From a candidate division CSSED10-310 bacterium (GTDB taxonomy: Bacteria > CSSED10-310 > JAFGJC01): 57,083 bases of DNA. The translations under genes were made by a program, and so were the position numbers. This document shows positions 1 through 8,631 of the stretch, in pieces. Positions within the stretch are counted from its first letter, which is position 1. Every line of letters starts with the position of its first letter. Below the pieces are notes generated by a model. It worked only from the letters and a program-made list of their open reading frames with translations. It did not search any database and was not told the origin of the DNA. The stretch spans positions 1-57,083 of the forward strand of contig JAFGLW010000023.1 of the NCBI GenBank assembly GCA_016927905.1. The letters run 5' to 3'.

Positions 1-354
<354 letters not shown>

Positions 355-505
355 TAAAATTTGATCCCCAATTTGGGAATTGTTCAGTTTTACTGACTCT
401 CGATCGAATCGACAGAGTCTTTGTTCATGCGTTCGCATTGAACAAGAGCACGCTTTTATTCCTTTTCAAAGAGCTTTCATTGCCACCGCACCAATTCAGG
501 CGGCA
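355..505 (-). promoter_or_regulatory. rRNA leader with boxA-like site and two hairpins
   Basis: This is the transcribed leader between the rRNA promoter and 16S. On the minus strand 463-475 reads AGCTCTTTGAAAA, close to the boxA antitermination element. At 421-445 there is a strong inverted repeat (TTGTTCA paired with TGAACAA, extended by TGCG/CGCA around a tiny loop). At 395-419 there is a second one (GACTCT...AGAGTC). The hairpins could be processing or antitermination structures; that role is inferred. Confidence 0.55.
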
Positions 506-512
506 ACCGATG

Positions 513-541
513 ACTATACTGATTGCTGCGGGTGCTGTCAA
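513..541 (-). promoter_or_regulatory. sigma70 promoter of the rRNA operon
   Basis: The minus strand shows TTGACA (536-541), a 17-base spacer and TATAGT (513-518), a near-consensus sigma70 promoter. Transcription should begin near 506 and give a leader of about 150 nt before 16S. Confidence 0.85.
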
Positions 542-720
542 GTGATTTTTCGGGGTCAGCCGCGACTCGCTGAATCTCTTCTATATATAACCTATTTTTC
601 TGCTCCGGTCAACCAAAAATCTCCCGTCACCCAATTCTCCCCTGCCGCCATATCTCAACTCATGAATGCCCCCCATCCGTCCGATCCACTCCTCAGGAAC
701 TATTCCCCACGTCCGAATAA
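542..720. other. Intergenic region, nothing else recognised
   Basis: This is the space between the divergent rRNA promoter and the promoter of the ferredoxin operon. I see an AT-rich stretch (TATATATAACC near 583-593) but no gene, repeat or structured element I can name. Confidence 0.5.
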
Positions 721-749
721 TTGACTCAAGCCCATTATTGCGGTATACT
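721..749 (+). promoter_or_regulatory. sigma70 promoter of the oxidoreductase operon
   Basis: TTGACT (721-726), a 17-base spacer and TATACT (744-749). The predicted start of transcription is near 756, leaving a leader of about 100 nt before the ferredoxin gene at 859. Confidence 0.8.
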
Positions 750-858
750 CATTTCCTTTTGTCCACGCAGACCCGGCCGGGATTCAGCCGGGAAGAATGA
801 AATGATGTTTTGAAACAGCAACCACCATCGTTGTGCTTTTATGAAGGGAGATGAGTGC

Positions 859-1095
859 ATGAACAAACCCGACAGAAGTAAAATGACGGTCAACACGGAT
901 GAATGCAAAGGATGTGGCTTGTGTATTCACGCCTGCCCCGTCGGCGTGATCGAAATCCGGAAAGACATCATCAACAAGCAGGGGTATCACCCGGCTGCTT
1001 ACAAGGGATCAGGGTGCACCGCCTGCGGCGTATGTTTTTATGCCTGCCCCGAACCGGGTGCCATCACCATTTATAAACTCGTTCCAGCCGCTTGA
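859..1095 (+). CDS. 4Fe-4S ferredoxin subunit of 2-oxoacid oxidoreductase
   Basis: A 78-residue protein with two 4Fe-4S ligand sets. The first is [12 protein letters not shown]; the second, [12 protein letters not shown], is typical of a bacterial 2x[4Fe-4S] ferredoxin. It should carry electrons for the oxidoreductase encoded just downstream (the delta-type subunit of KorABCD/VorABCD complexes). I chose ATG 859 rather than ATG 841 because a GGGAG ribosome-binding site sits at a good distance upstream. The gene ends 14 bases before the alpha-subunit gene, whose ribosome-binding site begins right at its stop. Confidence 0.9.
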   Translation: MNKPDRSKMTVNTDECKGCGLCIHACPVGVIEIRKDIINKQGYHPAAYKGSGCTACGVCFYACPEPGAITIYKLVPAA

Positions 1096-1109
1096 AGGGA
1101 GAAACAGCA

Positions 1110-2159
1110 ATGGCAAAAGAACTCATCAAGGGAAATGTCGCAATTGTCAAAGGAGCACTGCTGGCGGGATGTGAGGCTTATTTCGGATATCCCATCACCC
1201 CGGCAAGCGAAATCGCAGAATATGCCAGCCTGCTGTTCCCCAAACTGGGACGCGTGTTCATTCAAGCTGAAAGCGAGATTGCAGCGATCAACATGATCTA
1301 TGGAGCTTCCGGTGCGGGCGCTCGGTGCATGACCGCTTCTTCCGGCCCCGGTCTCAGTCTCAAACAGGAGGGGATTTCGTATTGTGCGGGTGCGGAGCTT
1401 CCGTGCGTGATCGCGGATATCATGCGGGGTGGTCCCGGACTGGGTAATATCGGCCCCGAACAGGGCGATTACAATCAGATCGTCAAGGGAGGCGGACATG
1501 GCAATTACCGGGTGATCGTGCTGGCTCCCAATTCCGGCCAGGAAATGTGCGACCTCACCATGCTCGGATTTGAACTGGCCGATAAATGGCGCTCCCCGGT
1601 GATTCTCCTGGCCGATGGATTCACCGGTCAGATGATGGAGCAGGTGGATTTCCCGGAAGAACCCGTCAGATCCACCCGCAAATCCTGGGCATTATACGCC
1701 GACAGGGAATCCAAACATAATCTCATCACCTCCATCTACCTGTCCCATGCCGACCTGGAAGCCCACAATATCAAGCTCCAGAAGAAATACGCCCGTATCG
1801 AACAGGAGGAAGTCCGGTTCGAGGAATTGAATTGCTCGGACGCCGATGTGGTGATGATCGCCTACGGCATCACTTCCCGGATCTGCCGCACGACCATGGA
1901 AAACGCCCGGGAACAGGGATTGAAGATCGGCCTGTTCCGACCCCGGACACTCTTTCCCTTCCCCAGCCAACGGATCGCCGAACTGGGACAGCACATCAAA
2001 TTCTTTCTGACCGTCGAATGCTCCAACGGTCAGATGCTGCACGACGTCCGTCTGGCCCTGAACGGCACCTGTCCGGTGGAGTTTTACGGCAGGATGGGCG
2101 GTGAAGTTCCATCCGCCGAAGAAATTTTCGGCGTTCTGACGCGTTTACTCAAATCATAA
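1110..2159 (+). CDS. 2-oxoacid:ferredoxin oxidoreductase, alpha subunit (KorA/VorB-like)
   Basis: A 349-residue protein. It starts with the family pattern [20 protein letters not shown] and PITPASEI, and has the conserved [13 protein letters not shown] segment and the [18 protein letters not shown] region. It is the pyrimidine-binding and transketolase C-terminal part of an enzyme that oxidatively decarboxylates a 2-oxoacid to an acyl-CoA and reduces ferredoxin. The length matches VorB/KorA. A TTG at 1092 is in frame, but the GAAGGGA ribosome-binding site favours ATG 1110. The substrate (2-oxoglutarate, branched-chain or other) cannot be told from sequence reading. Confidence 0.9.
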   Translation: MAKELIKGNVAIVKGALLAGCEAYFGYPITPASEIAEYASLLFPKLGRVFIQAESEIAAINMIYGASGAGARCMTASSGPGLSLKQEGISYCAGAELPCVIADIMRGGPGLGNIGPEQGDYNQIVKGGGHGNYRVIVLAPNSGQEMCDLTMLGFELADKWRSPVILLADGFTGQMMEQVDFPEEPVRSTRKSWALYADRESKHNLITSIYLSHADLEAHNIKLQKKYARIEQEEVRFEELNCSDADVVMIAYGITSRICRTTMENAREQGLKIGLFRPRTLFPFPSQRIAELGQHIKFFLTVECSNGQMLHDVRLALNGTCPVEFYGRMGGEVPSAEEIFGVLTRLLKS

Positions 2160-2173
2160 GGCGGGAGGTTGAC

Positions 2174-3607
2174 ATGGAATATCAAGTACTTCTGGAAAAA
2201 CCGAAATCGTTTTATCAAAACTATCCCCGCAAGGCGGGTAATATCGAGGTGACGCATTACTGCCCCGGGTGCGGTCACGGCGTCGCGCACAAATATATCG
2301 CTGAAGCTCTGGACAGACTCGATCTTCAGGACCGCACCGTTTTAATCAGCCCGGTCGGCTGCTCGGTCTTCGCTTACTATTATTTCGACGTGGGGAATGA
2401 ACAGGCGGCACACGGTCGCGCGCCCGCACTGGCCACCGGTGTCAAGCGTGCCCTGCCCAACTCCATCGTCATTTCCTACCAGGGAGACGGCGATCTGGCG
2501 GCCATCGGTACCGCGGAAATCATCCATGCGGCGAATCGGGGCGAACAGATTACGGTGATTTTCATCAACAACGCCATCTACGGAATGACCGGCGGCCAGA
2601 TGGCTCCCACAACGCTCGAGGGCCAGAAAACATCGACCTCCCCCCTGGGCCGGAATCCTGCAAATGAGGGGTTCCCCATCCGGATGGCGGAGCTTCTGGC
2701 CACCTTGGAAGCTCCGGTCTATGTGGAACGTGTATCGCTGCACGACGTGAAGAACCGGAACAAGGCCAGGCAGGCCATTTACAAAGCGCTGAAATGCCAG
2801 AAAGACCGGAAAGGATTTTCCATGGTGGAAATCCTGTCGCAATGCCCCACCGGCTGGAAAATGGATCCCCCCGAATCCTTGAAATGGGTGGCGGAAAAAA
2901 TGGTTTCCTATTTTCCGCTGGGCGTGAAAGTCGACCGGATCGACGAATCGGAACCGGTGACACGTCCGGAACAAATTTGGGACCCGGAAGTGATCATTCG
3001 AAACCTGGGGTTGGTCACGCTGGACATCCGGCAGCGGGCGGACCGGTCCGCCATCGCGGAAATCCATCGCAATCCGCGGTTTAAAATTGCCGGATTCGGC
3101 GGTCAGGGCGTGCTCACCATGGGCATCATTCTCGCTGCCTGCGGCATGATCGAGGACTACAACGTGGCCTGGCTGCCGTCTTACGGACCGGAAATGCGCG
3201 GCGGAACCGCCCACTGCCACGTCACCATCAGTTCGAAACCCATCGGTTCGCCGCTGGTGAGCAGCTCCACGGTCTGCATCGCCATGAACAAGCCGTCCCA
3301 GGAAAAGTTTGAAAAAGAGCTGGTGCCGGGCGGACTGCTGATCCGCAATACCTCGATGATCGATGTGCCTCCGGCCCGGACCGATATTGATGTAGTGTCC
3401 ATCCCGGCCGCGGAGATGGCCACCGAGATCGGATCTTTGAAAGTACAGAATATGGTTATTCTGGGAGCATATCTGGAGAAATCCAAGCTGATCCATCCTG
3501 AAACTCTGGAGATGGTTCTGAAGGGCATGCTGAAAAAAGCCGCCCTGCTGGATATGAACATGAAGGCCCTTGAAGCCGGCCGGGAGCATGTCCGGAAAAA
3601 CGCCTAG
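2174..3607 (+). CDS. 2-oxoacid:ferredoxin oxidoreductase, fused beta-gamma subunits
   Basis: A 477-residue protein. Residues 1-270 are the thiamine-diphosphate-binding beta subunit, with CPGCGHG, the GDGD motif and the NAIYGMTGGQ segment. Residues from about 300 on are the gamma subunit, which begins KIAGFGGQGVLTMG and includes WLPSYGPEMRGG. In many organisms these are two polypeptides; here they are one continuous frame. A GGGAGG ribosome-binding site lies 7 bases before ATG 2174. With the ferredoxin and alpha genes it makes a complete complex in a single operon, which implies low-potential ferredoxin metabolism. Confidence 0.92.
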   Translation: MEYQVLLEKPKSFYQNYPRKAGNIEVTHYCPGCGHGVAHKYIAEALDRLDLQDRTVLISPVGCSVFAYYYFDVGNEQAAHGRAPALATGVKRALPNSIVISYQGDGDLAAIGTAEIIHAANRGEQITVIFINNAIYGMTGGQMAPTTLEGQKTSTSPLGRNPANEGFPIRMAELLATLEAPVYVERVSLHDVKNRNKARQAIYKALKCQKDRKGFSMVEILSQCPTGWKMDPPESLKWVAEKMVSYFPLGVKVDRIDESEPVTRPEQIWDPEVIIRNLGLVTLDIRQRADRSAIAEIHRNPRFKIAGFGGQGVLTMGIILAACGMIEDYNVAWLPSYGPEMRGGTAHCHVTISSKPIGSPLVSSSTVCIAMNKPSQEKFEKELVPGGLLIRNTSMIDVPPARTDIDVVSIPAAEMATEIGSLKVQNMVILGAYLEKSKLIHPETLEMVLKGMLKKAALLDMNMKALEAGREHVRKNA

Positions 3608-4535
3608 GGAACCCGTCAAACCGCTCCGCCTGAGACCGGGGGACCGCGTGTGCATCTGCGCACCCGCCGGTCCGCCGGATCCGGATAAACTCAATCGGGG
3701 CATCCGGACCCTTCGAGACGCAGGGTTCACGGTGGAGGTGGGAACCCATTGTCTGGATCGACAGGGATATCTGGCCGGCCCGGACGACATGCGCGCGGAC
3801 GATTTCAACCGGGCGGTCCGGAACCCGGATATCCGCGCGATTTTCTGCGCCCGCGGCGGGTACGGCAGCGCGCGGATCGTCGATGCGATCGATTACGATG
3901 CGCTCCGCCGCGATCCTAAAATCATTGCCGGTTTCAGCGATATCACATCCATCCTGATGGCGATATGGCGGCGCTGCCGGCTGATTTCGTTCCACGGTCC
4001 GAATGCGGGGGGATTCCGGCCGGACGACTGGAGCACCCGCCGGCTTTTCGAACAGATCATGACCCCCCGGAGCGGATTCGACTGGCCTCTGCCCCCGGGT
4101 CATCCGCGTCCGACCGTGATCCGGTCCGGAATGGGTTCCGGACGCATCATCGGCGGATGCCTCTCGATTCTCAGCACGATCGCCGGCACACCCGATCAGC
4201 TGGATCTGAGCGAACATATCCTGTTTGTTGAAGAAGTCGGCGAAGCGCCGTACCGGATCGACCGGCACCTGATCCATCTTCAGAATGCAGGCTGGTTCGA
4301 CGGCCTGCACGGCCTGCTGTTCGGCCAGTTCACTCGATGCCTGCAGCGGCCGGAGGATCCGGAGCCCACGATCGGCGTCGACGACATTCTCGCCCGTCAG
4401 TTCGGCAATGCTCCGCATCCGGTCGTGACCGGCCTGCCCGTCGGCCACGGAGACCACAATTTCACCATCCCCATTGGTTGCACCGTGTCCGTCGACGGCG
4501 ATACAATCCGCCAGGAGGAACCGGGAGTCGATTGA
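3588..4535 (+). CDS. LD-carboxypeptidase (peptidase family S66)
   Basis: About 315 residues, usual for the family. It has the conserved FCARGGYGSARIVDAID and GFSDITSIL blocks (about 87-123). In S66 enzymes the nucleophilic serine is in the G-[YF]-S-D motif, here Ser117. A Glu in EEVGEAPYRIDRHL and a His near the C-terminal PVGHGDHNF complete the likely triad. It removes the terminal D-alanine from muropeptide tetrapeptides during cell-wall recycling. No signal peptide is visible, so a cytoplasmic location is likely. The start overlaps the oxidoreductase gene by 20 bases; TTG 3570 is an alternative start. Confidence 0.85.
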   Translation: MSGKTPREPVKPLRLRPGDRVCICAPAGPPDPDKLNRGIRTLRDAGFTVEVGTHCLDRQGYLAGPDDMRADDFNRAVRNPDIRAIFCARGGYGSARIVDAIDYDALRRDPKIIAGFSDITSILMAIWRRCRLISFHGPNAGGFRPDDWSTRRLFEQIMTPRSGFDWPLPPGHPRPTVIRSGMGSGRIIGGCLSILSTIAGTPDQLDLSEHILFVEEVGEAPYRIDRHLIHLQNAGWFDGLHGLLFGQFTRCLQRPEDPEPTIGVDDILARQFGNAPHPVVTGLPVGHGDHNFTIPIGCTVSVDGDTIRQEEPGVD

Positions 4536-4569
4536 ACCGTTCGCCAACTTGTCAAGGAGGTCCACGATC

Positions 4570-5514
4570 ATGTTGAATCAATGTTTTTGCGCCATTGTGA
4601 TTGTTTTTCTGCTGGCCATCCCAACCGTATCGTTTGCGGAAGATCCGGAAAAGCCGGAACCGGGCTACCGGCTGGGCGACTGGCTGCTCACCGGATCGCT
4701 CACCGCCGCCGGCACCTACACGACGTTCATGGACTGGCAGGCCGGCGGAACCGATACGGCCGCCGGCGCACTCCAGACGGAATTCGCCGCCCTGTTCGCG
4801 AAAGACCGCATCCAGTGGAAAAACACCGTCAAAATTGAATACGGTGTGTCGAAGGTCAAGGACGAATCCGCCCGCAAAGCCTCCGATCTGCTGAGTCTCG
4901 AGTCGAATTTCGATTATCGGCTTTTTCCGAAGCTGGCTGCATACAGCCGTTTCAAGGGCATAACCGCCATGACCGCCGGTTACCTGTATTACGCCGATCC
5001 GGTCAACGCGGAATTCACAGATGGTCGGGACCCGGAGACCGGGGAGGATCGAATCCATATTTCCGATGCCTTCGATCCGCTGCAGCTGGAACAGGGAGTC
5101 GGGGTGTCATACCCTGTGTTTCAAAACGAAGGTAAAACGAGATTTTTGAATGTTCGGGCCGGGCTGGGCGGCCGCCAGCTGGTCGCCGGATATTTCTACA
5201 CCGAGGAGGACGCATCGGACCCGGACAACATCGTTTTTTCACCGGTTGATGAATATGCCGATATCGGCCTGGAAGCCGGGTTTGACCTGGCGTTTTTCAT
5301 CCGCGAGGGAATCAACCTCACGTCCAATGCAATGGGATTTTACGGATTCGGGGACGAATTCTGGAAGGTGAACTGGGACACGGTTTTCACGCTGCAGGCC
5401 ACAAAACACATCAGTCTGAGCCTGACTGCATCCATGCTGTATGACGAACTGGTGTTCGATGATCCCCAGTGGAAAACCGCCACGCTGCTGACATTGAGTT
5501 ATCGTCTGTTCTAA
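4570..5514 (+). CDS. Outer-membrane beta-barrel protein, DUF3078-like
   Basis: A 314-residue protein with an N-terminal signal peptide (hydrophobic run ending SFAEDPEK). After it come alternating amphipathic strands and a C-terminus ending LLTLSYRLF, a typical outer-membrane barrel ending in an aromatic residue. The WQAGG...QWKNTVKIEYG pattern resembles DUF3078 proteins, and the family name is my reading only. A strong AAGGAGG site lies 9 bases before ATG 4570. It follows the LD-carboxypeptidase closely and may share its transcript. Function unknown. Confidence 0.7.
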   Translation: MLNQCFCAIVIVFLLAIPTVSFAEDPEKPEPGYRLGDWLLTGSLTAAGTYTTFMDWQAGGTDTAAGALQTEFAALFAKDRIQWKNTVKIEYGVSKVKDESARKASDLLSLESNFDYRLFPKLAAYSRFKGITAMTAGYLYYADPVNAEFTDGRDPETGEDRIHISDAFDPLQLEQGVGVSYPVFQNEGKTRFLNVRAGLGGRQLVAGYFYTEEDASDPDNIVFSPVDEYADIGLEAGFDLAFFIREGINLTSNAMGFYGFGDEFWKVNWDTVFTLQATKHISLSLTASMLYDELVFDDPQWKTATLLTLSYRLF

Positions 5515-5615
5515 ACCGGACATTCTCATCGCGCTTAACCGCGCACCCGATTTTGAATTCATATGCGCTGGGTTTACTCACAACGCAGGAGGTTGATTGT
5601 TTCGTATCCATTCCT

Positions 5616-5644
5616 TTTACAATTACCGCTGAAATACTTATACT
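5616..5644 (+). promoter_or_regulatory. sigma70 promoter of the GTPase operon
   Basis: TTTACA (5616-5621), a 17-base spacer and TATACT (5639-5644). It lies in the 210-base gap before the coiled-coil gene at 5725, with a predicted leader of about 75 nt. It marks 5725 as the first gene of a new transcript. Confidence 0.7.
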
Positions 5645-5724
5645 GGAATGGGGATACCTTGAAATAATGAACCCTTATCTTCCGATTAAATCGGAATGGA
5701 TGGACACTCAGGAGGACAGGGAAA

Positions 5725-6360
5725 ATGAAAAAAAACGAACCGAACGCGTCGTCGAAATCCGTTCCGGCGGATTCAGCCCGGAAAAAAGCGGACGGCTCGG
5801 CACCGCAGGGAATCATCCCGCCGACCGGGAACATCGACAAGATCCGGGATATCCTGTTCGGAGCGCAGATGCAGGATTATGAGAAACGGTTCAACCGCCT
5901 TGAATCCCGGCTCGTCAAGGAACTGGCTGATTTGAGGGAGGATACCCGCAAGCGGTTCGACGCCCTCGAGGAATTTGCGAACAAGGAAATCGACAACCTG
6001 GCGAGCCGTCTGAAAAGCGAACAGACGGAGCGGATGGACTCGGAAAAGGACATCATCAAGGATCATAAGGAAGACCACAAATCCATTGAGAAAAAGATCG
6101 CCGTGCTGGATGAGGAATCAAACAAGGAACGGCGTGACCTGAGACAGCAGATCCTGGATCTGAATAAATCCCTGTCCAATGAAATCGAATCGAAAACAGA
6201 GGAAATGACCCGGCTTCTGGAACAGATCGCAGGGGAACTCAGACTGGACAAGGTCGATCGGAGTGCACTGTCGAACCTGTTCACGGAGCTTGCCCTGCGC
6301 CTTCATAACGAATCGGCGCTGGAACTGAATCTGGAGACATCGACCGCGGATGAAGAGTGA
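5725..6360 (+). CDS. Coiled-coil protein, first gene of the GTPase operon
   Basis: A 211-residue soluble protein. A low-complexity N-terminus is followed by a long heptad-rich helix (about 50-180) full of Glu, Lys, Arg and Asp, and a short C-terminal helix (DRSALSNLFTELALRL). Residues 38-60 (IRDILFGAQMQDYEKRFNRLE) resemble residues 27-50 of the next protein, suggesting a shared docking helix. It has an AGGAGG ribosome-binding site and overlaps the next gene by 11 bases. No enzyme motif is present. A scaffold or adaptor role is inferred from the neighbours. Confidence 0.85.
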   Translation: MKKNEPNASSKSVPADSARKKADGSAPQGIIPPTGNIDKIRDILFGAQMQDYEKRFNRLESRLVKELADLREDTRKRFDALEEFANKEIDNLASRLKSEQTERMDSEKDIIKDHKEDHKSIEKKIAVLDEESNKERRDLRQQILDLNKSLSNEIESKTEEMTRLLEQIAGELRLDKVDRSALSNLFTELALRLHNESALELNLETSTADEE

Positions 6361-8137
6361 ATCATCCGATTCGCCGTTTTCACCGGGGGGACCTGCCGAT
6401 GGCTCGAAGCCCGACCGGGAATCCCTGGAAACACTCCGGGACCTGATCGTCGGAGCCGAGCGTGAACAGATCGAGGATCTCCGGACTCGACTGGACGATC
6501 CCGAAACATTCGCCCTGGAGATCAGCAGGGTCATTCCCCAGGCTATCCTGCTTCGTTCCACTCAGGATCGAAAATTAACTCAGGCGCTGACCCCGACAAT
6601 CGAAGAGGCGATCAAGTCGTCGGTCAACCGGAATCCGCAGCCGATCGTCGATGCCATCGCGCCCGCCATGGGTCCGTCCATCCGGAAAGCTATCGCCGAA
6701 ACGATCCGCCGGATGATTCAGTCGTTCAATCAGGCGCTGGAACGGAGCATGTCCTGGCAGGGGCTGAAATGGCGGGTTGAATCCTGGAGAACCGGGAAAT
6801 CCTTCGCCGAAGTCGTGATGCTTCACAATCTCGTCTACCGGGTGGAACAGGTTTTTCTCATCCACAGGGAATCCGGCTTGTCCCTGCATCATGTTCTCGC
6901 GGAGGATACCATCGCGCAGGATGCCGACCTGGTATCGGCAATGTTGACCGCCATCCGGGATTTCGTTCACGATTCTTTCAAAACGGAACAGGAAGACACT
7001 CTGGACACAATGGAGATCGGAGACAGGACGGTATGGGTGGAGTCCGGATCGAATGCGGTTCTGGCCGCGGTCATCCGCGGAACGCCGCCCATGGAATTGC
7101 GCGATAAACTCCGGGAAACCATCGAACAGATTCATCTGGTATACCGGGAAAAGCTGTCGTCGTTCGGTGGAGATACGGCCCCGTTCGAACCAGTTCGACC
7201 TTTGCTCCTGGATTGCCTGCAGACCCAATACAGGGAAAAACGACGGAGAATTTCGCCGCTATTTTGGATAATCGTTCTGGCGGTCATCACCGGACTTGGG
7301 GCCGGGACGGTCTGGATGATCCAGCGCCATCAATCGGCTCAGATCGCCCTCGATTCGCTCCTGAGTGAACCGGGCATAACCATATTGAATTCCAATATTC
7401 GGCACGGAACCCTGCATGTGTCCGGGTTTCGCGATCCCCTGGCCAGAGATCCCAGTACCGTGCTTGCCGGTCTGGATTTTCCCTCCGATCGGATCGCCAT
7501 GAAGTGGGAACTATTCGATTCCCTGAATCCCGCATTCGTCATGAAACGGGCGCGCCACTTCCTGAACCCGCCGCCTACCGTGGAACTGACCCTCGCGGAA
7601 GGTATCCTGCATTTCCTGGGACACGCACCCCACCGGTGGATTACGGAGCTGCCCGGACGGGCGATGGGATTAACCGGCGTGCACCGCCTGGAATGGCACG
7701 ACCTGATTGACGACGATGTTGAGCGGCTGAAAAGCGCATCGGCCGGATTAAAGAACCTCATGATATGCTTCGATACCGGAAAACCCGATCTACCGCTTTC
7801 CGAGGTGGAGTCGATGGAGAAAATCACATCGGTATTGAATGTAATTTTTACCCAGCTCGATATTCTGGATGAATATGGAGAGATTGAACTGACGGGACAT
7901 ACGGACATTTCCGGAACGGAATCCCTGAACAAAGAACTGAGTCTGAAGAGGGCTCAGCAGGTGGAGTCGCACCTTATCGATCGTGGAATCCCGAGCGAAC
8001 GGATCACGGTGCGCGGCGTGGGGTCGTCCGATCCGGTCTGTAGTGAAGATTCCGAGACCTGCCGACAACGAAATCGAAGTGTCACATTTCGCCTGGTCGG
8101 CTTGTCCGGACCCTTAAAAGACGGCGGTAAATCATGA
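6350..8137 (+). CDS. Membrane protein: roadblock-like cytoplasmic region plus OmpA peptidoglycan-binding domain
   Basis: 595 residues. Residues 1-300 have no signal peptide and are probably cytoplasmic. Within them, 165-270 show a pattern of a hydrophobic strand, LIHRESGL, DLVSAMLTAIRDFVHDSF and LAAVIRG, which looks like roadblock/longin-type small-GTPase partners; this is inferred. One membrane segment follows (303-324). Residues 330-470 are periplasmic, with BON-like elements. The C-terminus is an OmpA domain (about 480-590) with GHTD, the NKELSLKRAQQV helix and RNRSV, which binds peptidoglycan. The gene overlaps the GTPase gene by 4 bases, so the two are probably translationally coupled. 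Confidence 0.85.
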   Translation: MKSESSDSPFSPGGPADGSKPDRESLETLRDLIVGAEREQIEDLRTRLDDPETFALEISRVIPQAILLRSTQDRKLTQALTPTIEEAIKSSVNRNPQPIVDAIAPAMGPSIRKAIAETIRRMIQSFNQALERSMSWQGLKWRVESWRTGKSFAEVVMLHNLVYRVEQVFLIHRESGLSLHHVLAEDTIAQDADLVSAMLTAIRDFVHDSFKTEQEDTLDTMEIGDRTVWVESGSNAVLAAVIRGTPPMELRDKLRETIEQIHLVYREKLSSFGGDTAPFEPVRPLLLDCLQTQYREKRRRISPLFWIIVLAVITGLGAGTVWMIQRHQSAQIALDSLLSEPGITILNSNIRHGTLHVSGFRDPLARDPSTVLAGLDFPSDRIAMKWELFDSLNPAFVMKRARHFLNPPPTVELTLAEGILHFLGHAPHRWITELPGRAMGLTGVHRLEWHDLIDDDVERLKSASAGLKNLMICFDTGKPDLPLSEVESMEKITSVLNVIFTQLDILDEYGEIELTGHTDISGTESLNKELSLKRAQQVESHLIDRGIPSERITVRGVGSSDPVCSEDSETCRQRNRSVTFRLVGLSGPLKDGGKS

Positions 8138-8631
8138 TTCAAAAGAAAATCTGCATGCTCGGAGCGTTCGCCGTCGGCAAGACTTCCCTCGTTGAACGGT
8201 TCGTAAAAAGCATTTTCTCCGATAAATACCTGACGACGGTGGGTGTCAAGATCGATAAAAAGACCGTCGAACTCGACGGGGAGAGCGTGAACCTGATCCT
8301 GTGGGACATCCAGGGAGACGATGAACTCCAGACATTCCGAACCTCCTATTTGAAAGGAGCTTCCGGATTTATTCTGGTAGCCGACCAAACCAGAGCCGGT
8401 ACACTCGACACCGCGGAACGCCTGTGCAGAACGGCTGTCGGAACTTCCAGACAAACACCCTTCCTGCTGGCAGTCAACAAATCGGATCTGACCATCGATC
8501 CGGATTTCGATCCAGTTCGGCTGACCCGGCTGGAATCCGATGGGTGGCACATCGTGCACACCAGCGCTAAGACCGGTTGGGGAGTGGACGAGGCATTTTC
8601 ATGGCTGGCCCGGAAGCTTACAGGGAAATGA
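8134..8631 (+). CDS. Ras/Rab-like small GTPase
   Basis: A 165-residue stand-alone GTPase domain. G1 is GAFAVGKTS (10-18), the switch I threonine is Thr34 or Thr35, G3 is WDIQG (57-61), G4 is NKSD (115-118) and G5 is TSAK (143-146). The residue after the G3 glycine, catalytic Gln in Ras and Rab (WDTAGQE), is Asp62 here. Intrinsic hydrolysis is therefore probably slow or partner-dependent. No lipidation site is visible at the C-terminus. It lies between the OmpA protein and the hybrid kinase with 4-base overlaps on both sides. Prokaryotic Ras-superfamily GTPases such as MglA and the Rup groups are known; I cannot assign a subgroup. Confidence 0.93.
   Translation: MIQKKICMLGAFAVGKTSLVERFVKSIFSDKYLTTVGVKIDKKTVELDGESVNLILWDIQGDDELQTFRTSYLKGASGFILVADQTRAGTLDTAERLCRTAVGTSRQTPFLLAVNKSDLTIDPDFDPVRLTRLESDGWHIVHTSAKTGWGVDEAFSWLARKLTGK

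Noticed and set aside
2342..3808. Long minus-strand open frame (488 codons) opposite the oxidoreductase gene
   Set aside because: It is antisense to a gene with clear family motifs. Its own translation is rich in Arg, His and Gly with no domain pattern, as expected for a shadow frame in GC-rich DNA.
5469..5882. Plus-strand open frame (137 codons) overlapping the DUF3078-like and coiled-coil genes
   Set aside because: It overlaps two better-supported genes in another frame, contains the operon promoter, and shows no conserved features.
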